A DNA stretch of 9,266 bases from Oscillospiraceae bacterium (GTDB taxonomy: Bacteria; Bacillota; Clostridia; Oscillospirales; Acutalibacteraceae). Made by a program: the position numbers and the translations under genes. Positions 1 to 7,453 of this stretch are shown here, piece after piece (within the stretch, counting starts at the first letter, position 1; each line of letters begins with the position of its first letter). The notes under the pieces were generated by a model. The model did not search any database, was not told the DNA's origin, and saw only the letters and a list, made by a program, of their open reading frames with translations. The DNA lies in assembly GCA_902782805.1 (NCBI GenBank), contig CACZON010000013.1, forward strand, positions 1 to 9,266, in the 5' to 3' direction.

Positions 1-1251
1 AACCGCCTCGGCGGCGACGATTTCGATCAGCGCGTCATGAACTGGATCACGAATCAGTTCCGTACGGAAACCGGCGTCGATCTGACGAAGGATAAAATGG
101 CCATGCAGCGTATCAAGGAAGCTGCGGAAAAAGCGAAGATCGAGCTCTCCGGCATGACGAGCGCATCGATCAATCTGCCGTTCATCACGGCGGACGCAGA
201 GGGCCCGAAGCATATCGACTACACGCTCACGCGTGCGAAATTCAATGAACTGACCGCGGATCTCGTTGAAAAGACGATGGGTCCGGTCCGTCAGGCACTG
301 AGCGATTCCGGCCTTTCGATCGGCGATATCAGCAAGGTCCTGATGGTCGGCGGTTCTTCGAGAATTCCCGCCGTTCAGGATGCGGTCAAGAGCTTTATCG
401 GCAAAGATCCCTTCAAGGGAATCAACCCGGATGAATGTGTCGCGATCGGCGCCGCGCTCCAGGCAGGCGTTCTCGGCGGCGAAGTTCAGGGTCTGCTGCT
501 GCTCGATGTCACTCCGCTTTCGCTCGGCGTGGAAACGATGGGCGGCGTTATGACGAAGGTCATCGACCGCAATACGACGATCCCGACCAAGAAGAGCCAG
601 ATTTTCTCCACCGCGTCCGACGGACAGACGCAGGTTGAGGTCAACGTTCTTCAGGGCGAGCGTGAATTCGCGCGCGACAACAAGCAGCTCGGACTCTTCC
701 GGCTCGACGGCATCGCTCCGGCGCCGCGCGGCATCCCGCAGATCGAAGTAACCTTCGATATCGACGCCAACGGCATCGTCAACGTATCCGCGAAGGATCT
801 CGGCACCGGCAAGGAACAGCACATCACGATTTCCTCGAGCTCCAATATGAGCAAGGAAGATATCGACAAGGCGGTCAAGGACGCCGAGCGCTATGCCGCG
901 GAAGACAAAAAACGCCGCGAGGAAGTCGATACGAAGAACAACGCCGAGAATATGTGCTATCAGATCGAAAAGCTGATCAAGGATAACGCCGACAAGCTCG
1001 ACGAAGCCGACAAAAACGAACTCAACGCGAAGGTCGCCGCCCTCAAGGACGCGATGAACGCGAACGACGTTGAGAGAATGAAAGCCGGTATGGATGATCT
1101 CCAGAAGGCGACCTATACCGTCAGTGAAAAGCTTTATAAGAACGCCGCGCCGCAGCAGCCGGCCGACGGCGCTGCGCAGTCTTCGAATCCCGGCAGCGAC
1201 AACGTATACAACGCCGAGTACAAAGACGTAGACGACAACAACAATCCGTAA
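1..1251 (+). CDS. dnaK: Molecular chaperone DnaK (Hsp70), 3' part of gene
   Basis: ATP-dependent Hsp70 chaperone of the cytoplasm. It binds exposed hydrophobic segments of proteins and works with DnaJ and GrpE. The reading frame is already open at base 1 and begins with LGGDDFD, the conserved motif in the second half of the ATPase domain, so roughly 200 N-terminal residues lie outside the window. Visible here are the third Hsp70 signature (VLMVGGSSRIPAVQ, about bases 337-378), the interdomain linker and start of the substrate-binding domain (LLLLDVTPLSLGVET, about 493-537), the helical lid, and a Gln/Ala/Pro-rich tail ending in EYKDVDDNNNP, an acidic end typical of DnaK. The stop is TAA at 1249-1251. 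dnaJ follows 75 bases later, the usual order in Firmicutes heat-shock operons. Any CIRCE/HrcA operator would be upstream and is not visible. Identification is firm; only the 5' end is missing. Confidence 0.98.
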   Translation, partial: NRLGGDDFDQRVMNWITNQFRTETGVDLTKDKMAMQRIKEAAEKAKIELSGMTSASINLPFITADAEGPKHIDYTLTRAKFNELTADLVEKTMGPVRQALSDSGLSIGDISKVLMVGGSSRIPAVQDAVKSFIGKDPFKGINPDECVAIGAALQAGVLGGEVQGLLLLDVTPLSLGVETMGGVMTKVIDRNTTIPTKKSQIFSTASDGQTQVEVNVLQGEREFARDNKQLGLFRLDGIAPAPRGIPQIEVTFDIDANGIVNVSAKDLGTGKEQHITISSSSNMSKEDIDKAVKDAERYAAEDKKRREEVDTKNNAENMCYQIEKLIKDNADKLDEADKNELNAKVAALKDAMNANDVERMKAGMDDLQKATYTVSEKLYKNAAPQQPADGAAQSSNPGSDNVYNAEYKDVDDNNNP

Positions 1252-1266
1252 TCAGGATCCGAACCG

Positions 1267-1297
1267 ATGTTCAGAAGGGATTTTCCCTTCTGAACAT
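1267..1297 (+). promoter_or_regulatory. Perfect 14-bp hairpin between dnaK and dnaJ
   Basis: Bases 1267-1280 (ATGTTCAGAAGGGA) pair perfectly with 1284-1297 around a TTT loop. No run of T follows; the next bases are CATTCGGCATG, so it does not look like a standard intrinsic terminator. It sits between the dnaK stop and the dnaJ ribosome site. Plausible roles are protection of the dnaK mRNA 3' end, an RNase processing site, or partial attenuation that keeps DnaJ below DnaK. The structure is seen directly; the role is inference. Confidence 0.75.
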
Positions 1298-1326
1298 TCG
1301 GCATGTAATGGGGAGTGGACAGACCC

Positions 1327-2481
1327 TTGGATAAAAGAGACTATTATGAGGTGCTCGGCGTATCGAAAAGCGCCTCCGACGATGAAATCAAAAAGGCGTA
1401 CCGCAAGCTCGCAAAGGAGTATCATCCGGATCTTCATCCGGGCGACAAAAACGCCGAGGAAAAATTCAAAGAGCTCAACGAAGCCTACGAGGTGCTTTCG
1501 GATAAGGATAAGAAAGCGCGCTACGATCAGTTCGGCCATGCCGGCGTCGACCCGAATTTCGGCGGCGGCGCAGGCGGTGCGGATCCGTTCGGCGGCGGTT
1601 TCGGCGTAGATATCGGCGATATTTTCGACAGCTTCTTCGGCGGCGGTTTCGGCACGCGCAGCCGTTCGCAGAATCCAAACGTGCCGCGCCGCGGCACCGA
1701 TACCGAAGCGAGCATCTATCTTTCTTTTGAGGAAGCGGCGAAAGGCTGCAAAAAGAGCATTTCCTACCGCCAGGTGGAGAGCTGCTCGGCCTGCGGCGGT
1801 TCCGGCGCGGAAAAGGGTACCGCTCCGAAGACCTGTCCTCAGTGCGGCGGCAGCGGTCAGGTAAGGATCAACCAGAGAACGCCCTTCGGTGTCGTTCAGT
1901 CGACCCGTACCTGCGATCGGTGCGGCGGCCGCGGAAAGGTCATCGAGACGCCCTGCCATGAATGCCACGGAAAGGGCCAGGTCACCCGCCAGAAGACGAT
2001 CGAAGTGACCGTTCCGGCCGGGATCGACAACGACGAGATCCTCAACGTTTCCGGAATGGGCAATGCCGGCGTGAACGGCGGCGGCTACGGCGATCTCCAT
2101 GTTTACGTCAACGTCCGTCCGCATCCGATCTTTGAGCGGCGCGGCAACGACGTCTGGTGCGAAATGCCGCTGACCTTTACCCAGGCGGCTCTGGGCGCCG
2201 AGGTGATCGTCCCGACGCTCGATGGCAAGGTCAGCTATAAGGTCCACGAGGGCACCCAGCCCGGCGATATCTTCAAGCTGGCAAAGAAGGGAATTCCTTC
2301 CCTGCGCGGAAAAGGCAGAGGCGACCAGTACGTAAAGGTAACGGTCGAAGTACCGAAAAACCTTTCGCAGAAGCAGAAGGATCTGCTGAAGGATTTCGAG
2401 ACAAGCGCAACCGATTCGAAAAACTATCAGAATCGCAGCAGCTTCTTTAAGAAGATCCGCGATATGTTTGAAGACAATTGA
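1327..2481 (+). CDS. dnaJ: Co-chaperone DnaJ (Hsp40, type I)
   Basis: Co-chaperone that delivers unfolded proteins to DnaK and stimulates its ATPase. With the TTG start chosen here the protein is 384 aa and begins MDKRDYYEVLG, as most DnaJ proteins do. It has all parts of a type I protein in order: J domain (about 1-70, HPD at 33-35), Gly/Phe-rich linker (about 77-118), four CxxCxGxG zinc repeats (153-160, 170-177, 196-203, 210-217), and the C-terminal substrate-binding domains (about 220-345). An in-frame GTG at 1315 would add four residues (MDRP), but it overlaps the only purine-rich ribosome site (GGGGAG, 1310-1315), whereas the TTG lies 11 bases after it. It is probably cotranscribed with dnaK. 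Nothing in the protein is truncated or unusual. Confidence 0.97.
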   Translation: MDKRDYYEVLGVSKSASDDEIKKAYRKLAKEYHPDLHPGDKNAEEKFKELNEAYEVLSDKDKKARYDQFGHAGVDPNFGGGAGGADPFGGGFGVDIGDIFDSFFGGGFGTRSRSQNPNVPRRGTDTEASIYLSFEEAAKGCKKSISYRQVESCSACGGSGAEKGTAPKTCPQCGGSGQVRINQRTPFGVVQSTRTCDRCGGRGKVIETPCHECHGKGQVTRQKTIEVTVPAGIDNDEILNVSGMGNAGVNGGGYGDLHVYVNVRPHPIFERRGNDVWCEMPLTFTQAALGAEVIVPTLDGKVSYKVHEGTQPGDIFKLAKKGIPSLRGKGRGDQYVKVTVEVPKNLSQKQKDLLKDFETSATDSKNYQNRSSFFKKIRDMFEDN

Positions 2482-2490
2482 TTTTTACCC

Positions 2491-2528
2491 GAAAAGTCCC
2501 GCTTTTTTAAGAAAGCGGGGCTTTTTTT
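2491..2528 (+). terminator. Intrinsic terminator after dnaJ
   Basis: An 11-bp stem pairs 2495-2505 (AGTCCCGCTTT) with 2512-2522 (AAAGCGGGGCT) with one G-U pair around a TTTAAG loop, and the strand ends in a run of seven T at 2522-2528. It begins ten bases after the dnaJ stop and separates the chaperone genes from the esterase array. Confidence 0.93.
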
Positions 2529-2577
2529 GACCGGAACCGGGCCGAAAAAAAGATCTGATCCGCGGCGGAAATACCGC

Positions 2578-2606
2578 TGTACAAACATCCGGGCGGGTGA
2601 TATAAT
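2578..2606 (+). promoter_or_regulatory. Promoter of EST1 (sigma-A type, extended -10)
   Basis: A perfect TATAAT lies at 2601-2606, preceded by TGA (2598-2600), giving an extended -10. A weak -35 match, TGTACA (2578-2583, four of six matches to TTGACA), stands 17 bases upstream. A short imperfect inverted repeat (CGGCGG at 2563-2568 against CCGCTG at 2574-2579) overlaps the -35 and could be an operator, though it is too short to insist on. Confidence 0.8.
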
Positions 2607-2620
2607 AATAAAAAAGAAAC

Positions 2621-2626
2621 AGGAGG
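2621..2626 (+). promoter_or_regulatory. Ribosome binding site of EST1
   Basis: AGGAGG lies eight bases before the ATG at 2635. The frame is open for 36 codons further upstream, back through the promoter, so this site decides the start. Confidence 0.9.
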
Positions 2627-2634
2627 AGATCTAT

Positions 2635-4194
2635 ATGATTTTGCAGACCAGAATCGATTCCGGAGAGATCCGCGGCGTTTCTTCGAGCGACCTGAACGTA
2701 ACGATGTTCCGCGGTATTCCGTATGCCCAGCCGCCGGTCGGCGCCCTGCGCTGGCGTGCGCCGCAGCCGGTCATTCCCTGGAAGGGCGTCCGCGATTGCC
2801 TCGAACCTGCGGCGGTACCGATGCGCAATCCCGTACCACAGGATCCGCGCGACTGGGGCTATAACGAGATTCCCTCCCAGGAGGATTGCCTCTATCTGAA
2901 CGTCTGGACGCCGGCCAGAACAAAAGACGAGAAGCTCCCGGTTATGGTTTGGATTTTCGGCGGCGGCTTTACCGCGGGAGATTCCTATCAGCCCGTTTTC
3001 GAGGGCACGAAATTCGCGAGCCGCGGGGTCGTATTCGTTTCGCTCAACTACCGCCTCGACCTTTTCGGCCTCTTTGCACATCCCGAGATCACCGCGCAGC
3101 ATAAAGCCGACGGCTGCACCAATTTCGGTTACCTCGATCAGGCGGCGGCGCTCGCCTGGGTCCACCGCAATATCGCGGCGTTCGGCGGCGATCCCGAGAA
3201 CGTAACGCTCTTCGGCCATTCCGCGGGCGGCGGCAGCGTGATCGCACAGCTCGTATCCCCGAAGACGGAAGGCCTCTTTCAGAAGGCGATCGTTATGTCC
3301 GGCGGCGGAATTCCCGCGGCAGGAAAGATCTCCTTTGCAACGCTTGAACAGCTCGAAAAAGTAGGCCTGGAATTCCAGGAATGGCTCGGCTGCAAAAATC
3401 TCGACGAAGTCCGCGCGATTCCCGGCCCGGAGCTGCTGAAAAAATCGCGTGAATTCTGCTCGCAGCGTCCGCCGCTTACGTCCGGTCCGCCGATGCGGCT
3501 TGGGATCAAGCCGGTCTTCCGCTGGAGCGCCTGCGCCGACGGCGATTTCCTGCCGATGGCGCCTGCGCTTGCGATCCTCAAACGCAAGCATAAAAATATC
3601 CCGATCATGACCGGTCACGCGCTCTGCGATTTCCTGATGCCTCCGAAGGCGGAGAATCTCGAAGCGCTGAAAGAAGAAGCGCAGGAACGCTTCGGCGAGC
3701 GCGCCGGAGAATACCTTAAGGCGATCGATTTCGACTGCGGCGATTTTGCGAAAATCAAGGAAAACGCAACCTACGCGAATCAGTGCCTGACGGCGCTCGA
3801 ATGGTGCCAGTGGGCGGATGAACAGGGCGGATTTGCGCCGATGTACGCCTACTGCGTCGATCAGCCGCGCCCCGAGGATCCGCTCGGAACCTCCCACGGC
3901 GTCGACGTCGACTATGCGTTCGACAATCTTTATTATATGCGCAAAGCCCACGTCGGCGCGGATTACGACGTCTCCCGCCAGGCGAACCTCTATTGGACGA
4001 ATTTCGCGAAGAAGGGAGACCCCAACGGTCTTGATCACGACGGAACTCCGCTGCCGACCTGGACGCCCTATACCGCGGCCGATCCGCGCGAGATGCATTT
4101 CCTCGGCGGCGCCCATATGGAGGAAAAGCAGTCCGAGCTGCTCCGCTTCCTGATCAATTACAACCTCGAATGGCATCAGAAGAACAGCCTTTAA
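2635..4194 (+). CDS. Type B carboxylesterase EST1 (alpha/beta hydrolase)
   Basis: Predicted serine hydrolase of 519 aa that cleaves carboxylic esters; the substrate is unknown. Family marks in order are the N-terminal GIPYAQPPVGALRWRAPQP block (about 27-45), EDCLYLNVW (83-91, the second type B signature), the oxyanion GGG (109-111), and the nucleophile elbow GHSAG with Ser196. The probable acid is Asp332 (in GHALCD) and the probable base is His421 (in TSHGVD), both by alignment with the neighbours. Length is normal for bacterial members such as p-nitrobenzyl esterase. There is no signal peptide or membrane segment, so it is probably cytoplasmic. It is the most divergent of the four paralogues: His rather than Gln before the Ser, and it lacks the FHSSDLWFFFETLAKCWRPF-type block. 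It has its own promoter and terminator, so it forms a separate transcription unit. Esterase class is firm, specificity open. Confidence 0.93.
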   Translation: MILQTRIDSGEIRGVSSSDLNVTMFRGIPYAQPPVGALRWRAPQPVIPWKGVRDCLEPAAVPMRNPVPQDPRDWGYNEIPSQEDCLYLNVWTPARTKDEKLPVMVWIFGGGFTAGDSYQPVFEGTKFASRGVVFVSLNYRLDLFGLFAHPEITAQHKADGCTNFGYLDQAAALAWVHRNIAAFGGDPENVTLFGHSAGGGSVIAQLVSPKTEGLFQKAIVMSGGGIPAAGKISFATLEQLEKVGLEFQEWLGCKNLDEVRAIPGPELLKKSREFCSQRPPLTSGPPMRLGIKPVFRWSACADGDFLPMAPALAILKRKHKNIPIMTGHALCDFLMPPKAENLEALKEEAQERFGERAGEYLKAIDFDCGDFAKIKENATYANQCLTALEWCQWADEQGGFAPMYAYCVDQPRPEDPLGTSHGVDVDYAFDNLYYMRKAHVGADYDVSRQANLYWTNFAKKGDPNGLDHDGTPLPTWTPYTAADPREMHFLGGAHMEEKQSELLRFLINYNLEWHQKNSL

Positions 4195-4216
4195 GCAAAA
4201 AGAGAAATCCGGAAAC

Positions 4217-4255
4217 GAAGACCCGGCGCATAAAGCGCCGGGTCTTCTCTCTTTT
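4217..4255 (+). terminator. Intrinsic terminator after EST1
   Basis: A perfect 13-bp GC-rich stem pairs 4217-4229 (GAAGACCCGGCGC) with 4235-4247 around an ATAAA loop, followed by the T-rich tail TCTCTTTT. It starts 22 bases after the EST1 stop. Read-through into EST2 should be low, which fits the separate promoter downstream. Confidence 0.92.
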
Positions 4256-4336
4256 GGAAACCTGTGAAAATCCGCGCCGCAGAGACGAAAATATTTACTA
4301 TTTTTTCCAAAACGGTATAGCGTATCGGGAAAAATA

Positions 4337-4345
4337 TGATATAAT
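4337..4345 (+). promoter_or_regulatory. Extended -10 promoter for EST2-EST3-EST4
   Basis: TGATATAAT at 4337-4345 is a perfect extended -10 and matches the EST1 promoter core base for base. No good -35 is seen at 16-18 bases upstream, but the region 4288-4310 is AT-rich and could act as an UP-like element. Transcription would start near 4352 and leave a leader of about 90 bases before EST2. Confidence 0.72.
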
Positions 4346-4427
4346 ATAACCAAATCCGATTTCTCATTTCGAAAAACGCTTTCCCGCGCTTCAAAAATGT
4401 GAAAACCGTAACGAATAAAATTCAGAT

Positions 4428-4432
4428 AGGAG
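4428..4432 (+). promoter_or_regulatory. Ribosome binding site of EST2
   Basis: AGGAG lies eight bases before the ATG at 4441. It favours that start over the in-frame ATG at 4435 (two bases away) and the GTG at 4399. The choice also makes the N-terminus match EST3 (MIRK). Confidence 0.85.
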
Positions 4433-4440
4433 AGATGACC

Positions 4441-5949
4441 ATGATTCGTAAAACAACCGTCGAAGGCGGCGTTGTCGTCGGTATCCCGGCAGCAGATCCG
4501 CGTATTACCGCGTTTAAGGGAATTCCCTTTGCAGCTCCGCCGGTCGGCGAAAACCGCTGGCGCGCCCCGCAGCCGCTGATCCCCTGGGAAGGCGAGCGGG
4601 AATGCTTCAAATTCGCGCCGATCGCGATGCAGAAGGTTCCGGGCCGTGACCCCAACAACCTCTACAGCCGCGAATGGAACGTCGATACCTCGATCGAGAT
4701 GAGCGAAGACTGCCTCTACCGCAATGTCTGGACGCCCGCGAAATCGAAGGATGAAAAGCTTCCGGTTTTCGTCTGGTTCTTCGGCGGCGGACTTCAGGAA
4801 GGCAACCCGGCCGAAATGGAATTCGACGGCGAGCGCATCGCGCGCCGCGGCATCGTTGTTGTAACGGTCAACTATCGTGTCAACGTGTTCGGCTTCCTGT
4901 TCCATCCCGATCTTATGCGCGATCAGCCCGACGCACCGGCGAACTTCGGCCATCTGGACCAGCGTGCCGGAATCCTCTGGACCAAGCGCAACATCGCGGC
5001 GTTCGGCGGCGATCCCGAAAATATCACGATCGGCGGCCAGTCCGCCGGCGGCCTGAGCGTCTGCGCTCAGCTGACCTCCCCGCTCAACGAAGGCCTCTTC
5101 CAGAAGGCGATCATGATGAGCGGTATGACGGCGAACGTCTACGGCGGCCCGGGATTCCTCCCGGATTACAACGGCGCGTTGAAGCTCGCGCAGGATTTCT
5201 TCAAATTCCTCGGCGTTGAAACGGTGGAAGAAGCGAGAAAGATCGACGCTTTCACGCTGCGTGACAAATACGCGGAATTCGGCGGCTTCTGGGGAACCGT
5301 CATCGACGGAAAATTCCTCAAGGAGGACAACGATCTTTCGCTGATCAACGGCCGCTGGCTGAAGGTCCCGCTGCTGGTCGGCTGCACGACGGACGAAACC
5401 CGCCCGGCAGTCCGCGCGAAGACGACCGAAGAGCTGCGCGAAGCGGCGAAGGCCTCCTTCGGAGACCGCGGCGAGCGCTATATGGAAATCGTCGGCGACG
5501 ATATCGACAAAGCGCTCGAGATGACCCGGATCAATGCCGTGGAGATCGCAACCCGTTCGATCAAGAAGGCGGAAGAGGACCGCGGCGAGAGTCTGCCGAT
5601 GTACTATTATCTCTTCGGGCCGTACATCCCCGGCTGGGACAACGCCGGTGCGTTCCATTCGAGCGACCTCTGGTTCTTCTTTGAAACGCTCGCAAAATGC
5701 TGGCGTCCCTTCAAGGGTTATCATTACGATCTTGCCCGCCTGATGTGCAACTATTGGGCGAACTTTATGAAGACCGGCGACCCGAACGGCAACGACGCCG
5801 ACGGCGAGCCGATGCCGCTGTGGAAGCCGTTTACCACGGCCGGCCAGGACGTTATGCTCTTCAAGGATCAGGTGCAGCCGATCGTCGATACCCCGAACGA
5901 TCTGCTCGCGTTCCTGACGGAAGAATATCTCAAGAAAATGAAGGAGTGA
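4441..5949 (+). CDS. Type B carboxylesterase EST2
   Basis: Predicted cytoplasmic ester hydrolase of 502 aa; the substrate is unknown. It shows the GIPFAAPPVGENRWRAPQP block (27-45), EDCLYRNVW (89-97), oxyanion GGG (115-117), GQSAG with Ser201 as nucleophile, Glu319 (in GCTTDE) as probable acid and His406 (in GAFHSSDLW) as base. Arg replaces the usual Leu within the EDCLYLNVW signature. There is no signal peptide. It is the first gene of a three-esterase unit; its TGA is seven bases from the EST3 start and the EST3 ribosome site lies inside its last codons, so the two are probably translationally coupled. It is closest to EST3, but the similarity is uneven: very high over 1-230 and about 391-460, low between. 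Family assignment is firm. Confidence 0.94.
   Translation: MIRKTTVEGGVVVGIPAADPRITAFKGIPFAAPPVGENRWRAPQPLIPWEGERECFKFAPIAMQKVPGRDPNNLYSREWNVDTSIEMSEDCLYRNVWTPAKSKDEKLPVFVWFFGGGLQEGNPAEMEFDGERIARRGIVVVTVNYRVNVFGFLFHPDLMRDQPDAPANFGHLDQRAGILWTKRNIAAFGGDPENITIGGQSAGGLSVCAQLTSPLNEGLFQKAIMMSGMTANVYGGPGFLPDYNGALKLAQDFFKFLGVETVEEARKIDAFTLRDKYAEFGGFWGTVIDGKFLKEDNDLSLINGRWLKVPLLVGCTTDETRPAVRAKTTEELREAAKASFGDRGERYMEIVGDDIDKALEMTRINAVEIATRSIKKAEEDRGESLPMYYYLFGPYIPGWDNAGAFHSSDLWFFFETLAKCWRPFKGYHYDLARLMCNYWANFMKTGDPNGNDADGEPMPLWKPFTTAGQDVMLFKDQVQPIVDTPNDLLAFLTEEYLKKMKE
4797..4841 (+). repeat. 45-bp exact repeat shared by EST2 and EST3, copy 1
   Basis: Identical base for base to 6313-6357. It encodes the EGNPAEMEFDGERIA region after the oxyanion loop. 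A 36-bp stretch overlapping it (4816-4851) is also identical to 7957-7992 in EST4. Such identity, including third codon positions, implies recent duplication or gene conversion. Confidence 0.9.
5941..5946 (+). promoter_or_regulatory. EST3 ribosome binding site inside the EST2 end
   Basis: AAGGAG forms the last two codons of EST2, directly before its TGA (5947-5949), and lies ten bases upstream of the EST3 ATG (5957). This arrangement favours coupled translation. Confidence 0.88.
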
Positions 5950-5956
5950 TTTCAAT

Positions 5957-7453
5957 ATGATCCGCAAAGCAAAAGTAGAAGGCGGCGTCGTCCTCGGAAT
6001 CCCGGCGGCCGATCCGCGCGTAACCGCGTTTAAAGGAATTCCCTTTGCAGCGCCTCCCGTCGGCGAAAACCGCTGGCGCGCGCCGCAGCCCGTCATCCCC
6101 TGGGAAGGCGAAAAAGAATGCTATAAATTTGCGCCGATCTCGATGCAGCATATTCCGGGGCTCGATCCGAACAACCTCTATACCCGCGAATGGAACGTTG
6201 ATCCCGAGATCCCGATGGATGAAGACTGCCTCTATCTCAACGTCTGGACGCCCGCAAAGAGCGCCGATGAAAAGCTGCCCGTCTTCGTCTGGTACTTCGG
6301 CGGCGGCCTGATGGAAGGCAACCCGGCCGAAATGGAATTCGACGGCGAGCGCATCGCACGCCGCGGCATCGTCGTTGTAACGGTCAACTACCGCCTCAAC
6401 GTTTTCGGCTTCCTCGTACATCCCGAGCTGACGAAAGAGCAGCCCGATGCGCCGACGAACTTCGGCCACCTTGATCAGCAGGCCGGCACGCGCTGGGTCA
6501 AGCGCAATATCGCGGCGTTCGGAGGAGATCCCGAGAACATCACGATCGGCGGTCAGTCCGCCGGCGGCATGAGCGTCTGCGCGCAGCTGACCTCCCCGCA
6601 AAACGAAGGCCTTTTCCAGAAGGCAGTCATCATGAGCGGCATGTTCTCGACCGTCTACGGTTCCGCGTTCCCGCGCCGTACCTATGCGGAGAACGAGCAG
6701 GAAGGCGTAAAATTCTTCGATTTCCTCGGAGTCAAAACGCTCGCCGAAGCACGGGCTCTCGACGCGGTCTATATCCGCGACAAGTCGCTGGAATATCACG
6801 GCTTCTGGGGCACCGCGGACGACGGAAAATTCCAGGTAGGCAACTATATGGAGAATATGACGAACGGCAGACGCATGCACGTTCCGCTGATGATCGGCAG
6901 AACGGAAAGCGAATTCAAATCCGGCATCCGCGCCGAGAATCTGGAAGACTTCAAAGCTGCGGCAAAAGCGAATCTCGGCGATCAGGCGGAAGATTTCCTC
7001 AAGGCCTGCGGCGACGATTTTGAAGAAGCGGTCAAAAAATCGACCCAGAGCGGAATTGAGATCGCGCTGCGTACGATCGCCCGCAAGGATGCGGCGAACG
7101 GCATTGCGGATCCGACCTACTACTACGTCTTCAATCCCGAGATCCCCGGCTGGGACAACGCAGGCACATTCCATTCCTGCGACCTCTGGTTCTTCTTCGA
7201 AACGCTTGCGAAATGCTGGCGTCCCTTCAAGGGAAAACACTACGACCTTGCGCGCCATATGTGCAATTACTGGGCGAATTTCTTCAAGAACGGCGATCCG
7301 AACGGTCTCGATGCCGACGGTACTCCGATGCCGGTCTGGAAGCCCTTCAAGGATGCTGAGCCGAACGCAATGTGGTTCAATACGGTTCCGGAGGGAATCG
7401 TCGACGAGCCGAGCGACGTGATGAAAACGCTGGTCAACGTAGCGGCAAAATAA
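5957..7453 (+). CDS. Type B carboxylesterase EST3
   Basis: Predicted cytoplasmic ester hydrolase of 498 aa; the substrate is unknown. Ordered marks are GIPFAAPPVGENRWRAPQP (27-45), EDCLYLNVW (89-97), oxyanion GGG (115-117), GQSAG with Ser201, Glu319 (in GRTESE) and His406 (in GTFHSCDLW). All three catalytic residues have the same numbers as in EST2, so the two copies align without a net length change up to the catalytic His. The middle part (about 231-390), which in this fold forms much of the substrate pocket and lid, differs strongly from EST2, which suggests different substrates. No signal peptide. The stop TAA is followed in frame by a degenerate second copy of the gene's own 3' end, so the protein may once have been part of a larger repeat arrangement. 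Start is fixed by the AAGGAG ten bases upstream. Confidence 0.94.
   Translation: MIRKAKVEGGVVLGIPAADPRVTAFKGIPFAAPPVGENRWRAPQPVIPWEGEKECYKFAPISMQHIPGLDPNNLYTREWNVDPEIPMDEDCLYLNVWTPAKSADEKLPVFVWYFGGGLMEGNPAEMEFDGERIARRGIVVVTVNYRLNVFGFLVHPELTKEQPDAPTNFGHLDQQAGTRWVKRNIAAFGGDPENITIGGQSAGGMSVCAQLTSPQNEGLFQKAVIMSGMFSTVYGSAFPRRTYAENEQEGVKFFDFLGVKTLAEARALDAVYIRDKSLEYHGFWGTADDGKFQVGNYMENMTNGRRMHVPLMIGRTESEFKSGIRAENLEDFKAAAKANLGDQAEDFLKACGDDFEEAVKKSTQSGIEIALRTIARKDAANGIADPTYYYVFNPEIPGWDNAGTFHSCDLWFFFETLAKCWRPFKGKHYDLARHMCNYWANFFKNGDPNGLDADGTPMPVWKPFKDAEPNAMWFNTVPEGIVDEPSDVMKTLVNVAAK
6313..6357 (+). repeat. 45-bp exact repeat shared by EST2 and EST3, copy 2
   Basis: Second copy of the segment at 4797-4841, in the same direction and same position in the gene. 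The pair is a ready substrate for recombination, which could delete or duplicate about 1.5 kb. Confidence 0.9.

Noticed and set aside
1252..2247. A 331-codon minus-strand open frame opposite dnaJ
   Set aside because: Opposite an unmistakable DnaJ with all four zinc repeats. Composition is Ala/Arg-rich, as expected from a reversed GC-rich gene.
4364..4402. Possible hairpin in the EST2 leader (CATTT near 4375 against AAATG near 4395, with inner GAA/TTC and CGC/GCG pairs)
   Set aside because: The stem is interrupted three times and short, and the leader matches no riboswitch or T-box that I recognise. Too weak to list as a regulatory element.
4263..4405. TGTGAAAA occurring twice around the EST2 promoter (4263 and 4398)
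   Set aside because: Eight bases, not symmetric and with no known operator match; may be chance.
2485..6096. A minus-strand open frame of about 1200 codons across EST1 and EST2
   Set aside because: It is antisense to two clear esterase genes and also runs through a promoter and two terminators. Similar long antisense frames lie under EST3 and EST4, as expected from their shared codon bias. Its start region is only the reverse of the conserved GIPFAAPPVGE segment, and the protein looks like no known family.
5930..7258. A 442-codon minus-strand open frame opposite EST3
   Set aside because: Same antisense codon-bias effect; no ribosome site and no independent family features, while the plus strand has a complete catalytic triad.
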